A stretch of 64,000 bases of DNA from DATCMA01 sp036563645 (GTDB taxonomy: Bacteria; Actinomycetota; Actinomycetes; Mycobacteriales; Micromonosporaceae): the NCBI GenBank assembly GCA_036563645.1, contig DATCMA010000062.1:1-64000 (forward strand). Reading direction: 5' to 3'. The notes beneath the pieces were generated by a model. It saw nothing but the letters and a program-made list of their open reading frames with translations. It had not been told where the DNA came from and did not search any database. The position numbers and the translations under genes are program-made. Positions 58,013 to 64,000 of the stretch are shown here, in pieces; positions within the stretch are counted from its first letter, which is position 1, and each line of letters starts with the position of its first letter.

Positions 58013-59806
58013 TCACCGAACGATGGGTGCCATCGACGTCTCCGGTCCATAACCGAGCAGGTCCCGGTACGCCGCGGAGCCCGCCACCAGCTCATCGTGG
58101 GTGCCGATCACCGGCCGCCCGTCGTCCAAGATAAGGATCCGTCGCGCGCGCAGCGCGGAGCTGAGGCGATGCGCGATGACCACGAGCGTGCCGGGGCGCG
58201 CCGCGAACGCCGCTTCGACCCGGGCTTCCGTCGCGGGATCGAGATGGCTGGTGGCCTCGTCCAAGATGACCAAGGGAGCGGCGGCGAGGTACGCCCGCAC
58301 CGCGGCGATGAGCTGACGCTCTCCGGCGGAGAGGGTGGCCGGATACACCATGCTGCGCAGCCCACCGAGGCGGCAGAGCAGCGGCCACATGCCGAGCGCC
58401 TCGATCGCGGCGCGGATTTCGGCGTCGGCGGCGGAGGGACGCAGGTAGCGGAGGTTATCGCCGAGGGTGCCGGTGAAGACGTACGCCTCCTGAGGAACGA
58501 GAACCCGCAGCCGAGCCAGGGTCGGTGGGTCGAGGCGGTCGACGGGGACGCCGGCCAACCGCACGGAGCCATGCTGCGGGCGGAGCAGTCCGGCGGCAAC
58601 CGCCGCCAACGTCGATTTGCCCACCCCGCTCGGCCCTACTACCGCCACGTGGTCCCCGGGGGGGAGCGTGAGGTCGACGTGGTCGAGCACCGGGCGAGCA
58701 TGAGGTCCATATCGGACGACCACGCCGCGGAGCTCGACCGCGGGACGCGGACGTGGTGCCGGGAGGAGGCGCGGCGGTGGCGTCGGGGGTGTGAGGGGTG
58801 GCTGCGGTGCGGCGCTGAGGAGTCGGTCGAGGGTGACGGCGAAGTGCAACCCGCCGTCGGCGACTCCCTGCACCAGGGTGTGCAGCGCGGGCTGCAAGCC
58901 GGTGGAGACGTAGACCAAGCTGCCCAAGATCTCTCCAGGGGTCAGCCCGCGTGACGTGAGCCAGGGCACGGCGAGCAGCAGCACCGCGATCGGCAGCCAG
59001 CCGCCGATCGCGAGGATCACGCTGCGCAGGGCCGCCATGCGGGCCAGGGTTCGCTCCGCCTGAGCTTGCGCGTCGATGAGTTCGCCTACCCGTGCCGCGA
59101 CAGTGGGTTGGGCGCCGCAGGCCACCACGTCCCGCTGTCCCGCGAACGTCGCGGCCGCCGCCTCGCCGAGCCGCTCGCCGGCGTGGACGAACTCCCGCTG
59201 GCGCCGCGCCATCGTCGGTATCGCGGCGGCGAACAACGCCACGCTCAGCAGAAGTGGGGCGGCCACGAGCGCGGCGACCATCGGATCCAACGACAGCAGG
59301 CCGAGTAACGCCGCTCCGGCGGTGAACAGGAAACCCCGCACCGTGATCACTAACCCGGCCAGGGTGTCGCGGACGATCTCGAGCTGCTGGGTGAACCGGC
59401 TGACCGCGGCCGTATCGGGTCGCGCACCGGTGCTGGTCGACCGGTGCAGCGCTCCGGACACGACCCGCTGGGCGAGCTGATCACGGAATGGTTCGACGAG
59501 CTCCCCGACACAGTGGAAGGACCGGCCGCTGCCGAGAGCACCGACCACGACCACCACGGCGAGCCCCGCGAGCCAGGCCATGGCAATGCCGGGGCGTCCG
59601 GCGAGGAAGCCGTCGTCGATGGCCCGCGCGGTCACGACACCGGTCAAGAGGCCGGGCAGCGCTTCCGCCGCCGACCAGGCGCCGAGTCGAGCCATGACCC
59701 GCGGCTGGGACCACAACGCACCGACGGTCAATCGCGCGAGCCCGGGCTCGCGCCGGGCTGAGGCGCGGGCGGCGTGTTGGGTGTGGTGCGCTCCCGAGCG
59801 GCTCAC
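58013..59806 (-). CDS. ramB: ABC exporter half-transporter (RamB/AmfA-like)
   Basis: 597 residues, membrane domain then ATPase: Walker A GPSGVGKST, signature LSAGERQ in place of LSGGQ, Walker B LVILDEATSHLD and the switch His in IAHRLSS. It pairs with the next ABC gene to make a heterodimeric exporter for the lanthipeptide. GTG 59806 overlaps the stop of the upstream ABC gene by 4 nt, so the pair is coupled. In the ram locus of Streptomyces two such genes follow the precursor. Confidence 0.88.
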   Translation of the reverse strand: MSRSGAHHTQHAARASARREPGLARLTVGALWSQPRVMARLGAWSAAEALPGLLTGVVTARAIDDGFLAGRPGIAMAWLAGLAVVVVVGALGSGRSFHCVGELVEPFRDQLAQRVVSGALHRSTSTGARPDTAAVSRFTQQLEIVRDTLAGLVITVRGFLFTAGAALLGLLSLDPMVAALVAAPLLLSVALFAAAIPTMARRQREFVHAGERLGEAAAATFAGQRDVVACGAQPTVAARVGELIDAQAQAERTLARMAALRSVILAIGGWLPIAVLLLAVPWLTSRGLTPGEILGSLVYVSTGLQPALHTLVQGVADGGLHFAVTLDRLLSAAPQPPLTPPTPPPRLLPAPRPRPAVELRGVVVRYGPHARPVLDHVDLTLPPGDHVAVVGPSGVGKSTLAAVAAGLLRPQHGSVRLAGVPVDRLDPPTLARLRVLVPQEAYVFTGTLGDNLRYLRPSAADAEIRAAIEALGMWPLLCRLGGLRSMVYPATLSAGERQLIAAVRAYLAAAPLVILDEATSHLDPATEARVEAAFAARPGTLVVIAHRLSSALRARRILILDDGRPVIGTHDELVAGSAAYRDLLGYGPETSMAPIVR

Positions 59807-61521
59807 CGTGCGGCCTCGACTCCGGCGGTGAATACGGCCCGATACGCGGGATCGGTCCACAAGTCACGATGTCGTCCGACCGCGCGGAGTCGCCCCCCGT
59901 CGAGCCACGCGACGAAGTCGGCGGCGTCGGCCGTGGCCGCTCGGTGGGTCACGACCAGCCGGGTCCGTCCGGCGAGATCGACGGCGAGCGACCGGGCGAT
60001 CCGACGTTCGGTCGCGACGTCCACACTCGAGGTCGCGTCATCGAGGATGAGCAGGCGTTCCGCGCGTAACGCCCGCGCCAGGCCGAGCCGCTGCGCTTCG
60101 CCACCGGACATCGGCGCGTCGGCGAGAGGGGTGTGGTACCCCTTGGGTAGCCGTTCGACGTACCCGTCGATCGCGGCGAGCTGGGCGGCCCGACGGACTG
60201 CCGGGGGGACCTCGCCGCCCGCCGGCCATCGCTCAGGGCCGAGCGCGATAGCTTCGCCCACGGTCTCTCCGACGAGCACGGGTCGTTCGAAGCCGTAGCC
60301 AATGGCGCGCCGCAGCGCCTCCCGGCTCAGCAGACGCAACGGGATGCCGTCGAGGAGGACCTCACCGGAGTCGGGGTCCCGCAGCCGGCCGGCGACCGCG
60401 GCGAGGGTGGACTTTCCCGATCCCGAGCCACCGACCACCGCCACCATGCACCCGGCCGGGATTCGCAGGGTGATATCGCGGAGGATCACGTCGCCTTGGT
60501 CGTCGCGGACCGTGACGTTGCGCAGCGTCAGCTCGCCTCGCCCCGAGGCGGACACGACGGGGCCGTGCGGCTGTGGCGGCTCGCGGAGCACGTCGTCGAG
60601 GCGCCGCGCCCCGGCGCGGGCGCGAACCACCTCGCTGAGCATGGTGACGACGGCGCCGAGACCAGCGCCGAGGGCGGCGTAGCGGAGCGCGGCGAAGAGC
60701 TGCCCCGTGGTGAGGCGTCCCGCCGCCACCGACCACCCGGCGACGCCGAGAATGGCGAGCTGGAGAAGCGGGGCGAGGGCGGCGTTGCCCGTCGCGGCAC
60801 GGGCGAGCGTCGACCAGGTCCGGCGGCCGTACGCGGCGAGGCGGCCGAGTGGCGCGAGGACCCGCTTGATCTCCGTGGTGACGGTGCCCGCGGCGGCGAT
60901 CGTGCGCGCCCCCGCCAGCGCTTCCACAAGCCGTCCAGCGATCAAGCCCTGCACGCGCTGGTACCCGGAGACCGCGGCAGACGCGTCGGTCACGAACGTC
61001 CGCATCAAGACGGCGAGGAGGAGGAGCCCGGCCAGGAAGGTGGCGCCGAGGAGGGGATCGAGCAGGGTGAGCGCGACCAAGCTGCCCGCGGCGGGCAGTA
61101 GGGCGGCCCCACCGAGGACCACCGTGGTGCCCACCTTCCCCGCGTCCGTGGCCTGACTGATGAGACGGGTGACCAAGTCGCCGACGGGGTGGCGCGCGGC
61201 GGTGCGCGGATCCAGGTCGAGGACGTGCCGCAGGAAGCGATGCCGCAGCCGGCCTGTGGCCCGGGCGGTAGCGAAGCCGGTGGCGACCTCACCGAGGGTG
61301 TCGGAGGCGATGAGGACGACGAGGAGCGCCCCGACCACGGCTATCCACTGAGGACGCGCCGTGCCGAGCGCGGCGTCGACCGCGTAACCCAGGGCGGCGG
61401 GGAGGAGGAGTTCTGCCGCCGCGCCCACCAAGGCGACGGCGCTGAGGAGCGGAAGCCATCCGCCTCCGTAGCGCAGCGCTTGCCGGATGGTTCGCTCGCT
61501 ACTCGCCGGACGGCTCGGCAC
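59803..61521 (-). CDS. ramA: ABC exporter half-transporter (RamA/AmfB-like)
   Basis: 572 residues. Six-helix membrane domain, then ATPase with Walker A GGSGSGKST, signature MSGGEAQRLGLAR, Walker B LLILDDATSSVD and VTHRAAT. The Walker B Glu is replaced by Asp (LDD), so this site may be weak, as in many heterodimeric exporters where one site is degenerate. GTG 61521 has GGGGAGGG about 9 nt upstream; ATG 61539 is also open. It is 85 nt downstream of the precursor gene, past a hairpin. Confidence 0.88.
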   Translation of the reverse strand: MPSRPASSERTIRQALRYGGGWLPLLSAVALVGAAAELLLPAALGYAVDAALGTARPQWIAVVGALLVVLIASDTLGEVATGFATARATGRLRHRFLRHVLDLDPRTAARHPVGDLVTRLISQATDAGKVGTTVVLGGAALLPAAGSLVALTLLDPLLGATFLAGLLLLAVLMRTFVTDASAAVSGYQRVQGLIAGRLVEALAGARTIAAAGTVTTEIKRVLAPLGRLAAYGRRTWSTLARAATGNAALAPLLQLAILGVAGWSVAAGRLTTGQLFAALRYAALGAGLGAVVTMLSEVVRARAGARRLDDVLREPPQPHGPVVSASGRGELTLRNVTVRDDQGDVILRDITLRIPAGCMVAVVGGSGSGKSTLAAVAGRLRDPDSGEVLLDGIPLRLLSREALRRAIGYGFERPVLVGETVGEAIALGPERWPAGGEVPPAVRRAAQLAAIDGYVERLPKGYHTPLADAPMSGGEAQRLGLARALRAERLLILDDATSSVDVATERRIARSLAVDLAGRTRLVVTHRAATADAADFVAWLDGGRLRAVGRHRDLWTDPAYRAVFTAGVEAAR

Positions 61522-61560
61522 GCTCCACCCTCCCCTCATGGAAATCCGGCAGACAACGGG

Positions 61561-61594
61561 TTGCCCCGGGTGGTACGCGGCCCACCCGGGGCAA
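61561..61594 (-). terminator. Hairpin between precursor and exporter genes (attenuator)
   Basis: TTGCCCCGGGTGG at 61561-61573 pairs with CCACCCGGGGCAA at 61582-61594 in the loop-forming arrangement: 13 bp, no mismatch, 8-nt loop. It lies 13 nt after the precursor stop and before the exporter start. A partial terminator would keep precursor RNA more abundant than exporter RNA. Confidence 0.85.
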
Positions 61595-61606
61595 CGCTGG
61601 TGAGGG

Positions 61607-61729
61607 TCAGTGGCAGGTCACGACGGAGAGCGTGCTGTAGCCGCAGAGCAGCAGGCTGGCGCGGCTGACCGGCCCGTAGCCACGGTTCTCCGCCGAAAGC
61701 TCCATGGCCTGGAGGTCGAGAAGTGCCAT
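61607..61729 (-). CDS. ramS: SapB-like class III lanthipeptide precursor
   Basis: 40 residues, stop at 61607-61609. The leader begins MALLDLQAMEL, carrying the LLDLQ-type synthetase recognition motif of class III leaders. The core repeats the class III bridge pattern Ser-x-x-Ser-x-x-x-Cys twice: Ser22, Ser25, Cys29 and Ser32, Ser35, Cys39. The RASLLLCG block equals that in SapB (RamS) as I recall it. AAAGGAAGG precedes the ATG by 6-9 nt. It lies 29 bp after the synthetase gene and ahead of the exporters, the ram/amf order. The product would be a two-ring amphiphilic peptide for aerial growth, by analogy. Confidence 0.95.
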   Translation of the reverse strand: MALLDLQAMELSAENRGYGPVSRASLLLCGYSTLSVVTCH

Positions 61730-61758
61730 TTCGTACCTTCCTTTCGGGGTAGTGTCCC

Positions 61759-64000
61759 TCACCCTCGCGGTCGCGAGGGGAGCTTGTGGGCGCCACTGAG
61801 GGGCGCGAAGAAGGGCAGCGTGACGGGCGTGTCGTGGAGGGCTGCGCCGACCGCGAGCAGCACTCCCGCCCCACCGGTGGCGAGATCCATCGACAGCCGC
61901 AGGAGCTGCTCGCCGGGGAAGGCGACGACGCCGCGGTAGGGCACGGCGTGCCAGGCGAGTCGCCGCACTTGGGCGGCGAGCTCCCGGCGGTCCTCCTCGT
62001 CCGCCGTGTCACCCGCGTTTGCGACGCGCGAGGCGAGGTAGACGATGATCCCCGCCCGCCCGGCGAACAGTCCGGATTGGATGTAGAAGGGTGCGCGTGC
62101 GGCGCGACGGATCGCGCCTGCTGTCTCACGGAATTGCTCGTCGTCGCGGTGCTGGAGGTATTGGTCGAGGACGAGGCCGATACCGACGCTGCCGGCGGCG
62201 AGGTACGGCATGGTCCGCCAGCCTTCGTTCACCTCCATCGTCCCGTCGGGACGGACAACGCAACGACGGAGGTCCTGACGGAGCGCGGTGGCGGCGTGCT
62301 CCAGCAGGGCCGTGTCTCCGGTGAGCTCGTAGAGCCGGAGGAACATCAGCGCTGGCCCGGTGCGCCCGCGCGCGAGGCCCGCGTACCGGTGCTTGCCGCC
62401 GCTGATCGTGGCGTCGGTGTCGGTCGCGATCTGGCCGGCCACCAATTCGGCCGCTCGCCATGCGGCGTCGCGGAAAGCCGGATCGCCTGTCCGCTGGGCG
62501 AACTCCGCGAAGTTCAACGCGATGCCCGGCAGCCCGCCGATGAGATCCAGTCCGGACTTCTCCCACGGCTCGGCGAGGCATCGGTCGAGCACGGCGAGCG
62601 CCTCCTCGCGCCGGCCGAGGAGCTCCAGGGTGTACGCCACCCCATGCAGGCCGTCCCAGAATCCCCAGCTCGTGCCGGGCGGGGGAGTGAGGGCCCGCTT
62701 GACCAGCCACTCCTCGTACTCCGGGTGCCGCCCGGCCCCGGTGACCGCGAGCGCGTACAGCACCCCGGCCGCGCCATACGCCAGGTTCAGCCCACCCGTG
62801 CGGAACTGCTCGATGTCGCCGGGGAAGAGGCGGTCCTCGCGGTACGGCGTCGCGCTGGCGGTGATTCCGGACGCGAGATGTGAGCGGAACGTCGGCCAGT
62901 CGTCAATCGGCGGAATGACAGGGGTGGGCTTGGTGTCACTCGCGGCGATCGGGGTAGAGGGAACCCCGGTGATTTCGGCCACCGCCTCATCGAGGAAGGA
63001 CCGGGGCACCGGGAAGTGCTCGGCGATGATCTCCGCGAAGTGCATCGCCTTCGCCGGCGCGAGCCGCAGCACCTCGGTCAAGGGGAGGAACAGCGCCAGT
63101 CGCAGGCAGGCCAACGCGTATCGGTCGATGGCGGCGCCGGAACGTTCGCGTGGCGCGGCGAACCCTTGGCTGCGCAGCGCGGGGTGGCGGTGCTCGCCGA
63201 ACGGCGCGGCGACCTCGAAGTCGACCAACGCGATCGTGTCGTCCGGCCGCACCATGATGTTGAACAAGTGGAGGTCGCCGTAGACGACGCCCCGTTCGTG
63301 AATGGCGTTGATCGCCTGCTCGACCTGCTCGTAGATGTGCAGCGCCCAGGAGGTGTATTCGGCGAAGCGCTCGGACGGCGCGTCCAGCTCGATGAGGGGG
63401 TAGCGTTCGACGAGGACACGGTTGAGCGGCCGCCCCTCGATGAACTCCAACGCCAGGAATTGGTGGTCGCCGAGAGTGAACTCCTCGTGGACGCGCGGGA
63501 CCTGCGGAATGTCGGAGAGCCGACGGAGAACCTCGGCTTCGCGGCGGAGGCGTGTCACGGCGTCCGTGCCCGCGGCGTCGAGGCCGGCGTGAGGGCGGGC
63601 TTCCTTGAGGACGACGGGGGTGCCCGTGCGGGTGTCCCGTCCGGCGTAGAGGCCGCCGCCGTTGGAGAAGTGGATGACGCGCTCGATCTCGTACGGGAGA
63701 TCCTTCGTCGTGACCGCGTTGCGGGCGGCCAGGTGGGGTGCCAGGAAATCCGGGAGGGTCACCCATTCCGGAACGCGAAAGACGGGGCCGCGCTCATCGG
63801 GAACGAGGACGCCGTCCGGATTCTCAATCGCGGGAACGAGCTTTCCGTCTGGCGAGTGGCAGTAGCGCGCGGCGAAGCCGCCGTAGCGGATGTAGACGGG
63901 GCCCGCGCCGTACCGCAGGTCGCTCAGAATGTACGGGCCGGGCTCGCCGTCCAGGAGTTCGGCGAGTTCCTTGCAGACGAGCTCTAGATCCGCCTCGTCC
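61759..64000 (-). CDS. ramC: Class III lanthipeptide synthetase LanKC (5' end outside window)
   Basis: At least 746 residues are seen; the gene enters from the right edge, so the start and most of the lyase domain are missing. Its first visible part, PYILSDLRYGAGPVYIRYGG, belongs to the N-terminal lyase region. The kinase follows: FSNGGGLYAGRDTRTGTPVV with Lys, YGDLHLFNIM holding the catalytic Asp, and LVDFEVA. A C-terminal LanC-like cyclase region of about 320 residues has no zinc-binding Cys-His motif (LHGVAYT, LIGGLPGIAL, LARGRTGPAL), as expected for class III. It phosphorylates Ser/Thr, eliminates phosphate and closes the thioether rings of the precursor at 61729. Confidence 0.95.
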   Translation of the reverse strand, partial: DEADLELVCKELAELLDGEPGPYILSDLRYGAGPVYIRYGGFAARYCHSPDGKLVPAIENPDGVLVPDERGPVFRVPEWVTLPDFLAPHLAARNAVTTKDLPYEIERVIHFSNGGGLYAGRDTRTGTPVVLKEARPHAGLDAAGTDAVTRLRREAEVLRRLSDIPQVPRVHEEFTLGDHQFLALEFIEGRPLNRVLVERYPLIELDAPSERFAEYTSWALHIYEQVEQAINAIHERGVVYGDLHLFNIMVRPDDTIALVDFEVAAPFGEHRHPALRSQGFAAPRERSGAAIDRYALACLRLALFLPLTEVLRLAPAKAMHFAEIIAEHFPVPRSFLDEAVAEITGVPSTPIAASDTKPTPVIPPIDDWPTFRSHLASGITASATPYREDRLFPGDIEQFRTGGLNLAYGAAGVLYALAVTGAGRHPEYEEWLVKRALTPPPGTSWGFWDGLHGVAYTLELLGRREEALAVLDRCLAEPWEKSGLDLIGGLPGIALNFAEFAQRTGDPAFRDAAWRAAELVAGQIATDTDATISGGKHRYAGLARGRTGPALMFLRLYELTGDTALLEHAATALRQDLRRCVVRPDGTMEVNEGWRTMPYLAAGSVGIGLVLDQYLQHRDDEQFRETAGAIRRAARAPFYIQSGLFAGRAGIIVYLASRVANAGDTADEEDRRELAAQVRRLAWHAVPYRGVVAFPGEQLLRLSMDLATGGAGVLLAVGAALHDTPVTLPFFAPLSGAHKLPSRPRG

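Noticed and set aside
1..64000. tRNA, rRNA, insertion sequences, attachment sites or a replication origin
   Set aside because: None recognised on reading either strand; a tRNA or covariance scan would be needed to exclude a cryptic one.

Overview
The window is high-GC DNA from an actinomycete, probably a filamentous or sporulating one of the Streptomyces/Streptosporangiales type. The evidence is dense GC-rich coding with many GTG starts and stop/start overlaps, a desferrioxamine-type siderophore operon, a helix-turn-helix/DUF397 pair, paired L,D-transpeptidases and a SapB-like class III lanthipeptide locus. I see no rRNA, tRNA, insertion sequence or prophage. The species cannot be fixed from the sequence.

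Layout. 1-397: leader-distal end of a type I-E CRISPR array without cas genes. 950-6695: orphan LuxR-type regulator, chemoreceptor, SGNH hydrolase, small membrane protein, CNNM/CBS membrane protein, and a stand-alone protein resembling the glutamyl-tRNA reductase dimerisation domain. 6888-9038: fused aminodeoxychorismate synthase. 9210-10666: ECF sigma factor with an overlapping membrane partner that ends in a Gly/Pro repeat tail. 10704-11770: secreted C39-like peptidase whose long leader carries a cyclic-di-AMP (ydaO) riboswitch.

12111-21452: iron module. An IdeR/DmdR-type iron box separates FecCD-type permeases plus ATPase (minus strand) from a Tat lipoprotein binding protein and desABCD (plus strand), so synthesis and re-import of the siderophore are probably controlled from one operator. 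21670-26265: topoisomerase IV subunits parE and parC. 26780-27762: XRE regulator and DUF397 protein beside AT-richer DNA.

27826-41209: largely cell envelope and stress: D,D-carboxypeptidase, nucleobase permease, membrane protein of unknown role, GH65 enzyme, esterase, small helical protein, an SDR oxidoreductase with a SigB-type promoter, L,D-transpeptidase 1, bifunctional PBP with PASTA domain, and a FUSC-like membrane protein. 41312-43948: copper module with two CsoR-like palindromes, copZ and copA. 44001-55855: anchored protein, GGDEF-EAL protein, prepilin peptidase, L,D-transpeptidase 2, RsbW-like ATPase, Ser/Thr kinase, GT-C-like membrane protein, MazEF-like pair, and 6-phosphogluconate dehydrogenase.

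56657-64000: class III lanthipeptide locus in the ram/amf order: LanKC synthetase (cut by the window end), a 40-residue precursor too short for routine gene calling, a hairpin, two ABC exporters, and two convergent NarL/DesR-type regulators. The regulators have lost different residues of the receiver site: one lacks the phospho-acceptor Asp, the other the conserved Lys. Precursor, synthetase, exporters and regulators together predict a SapB-like morphogenetic peptide. This locus and the riboswitch are the most notable content.
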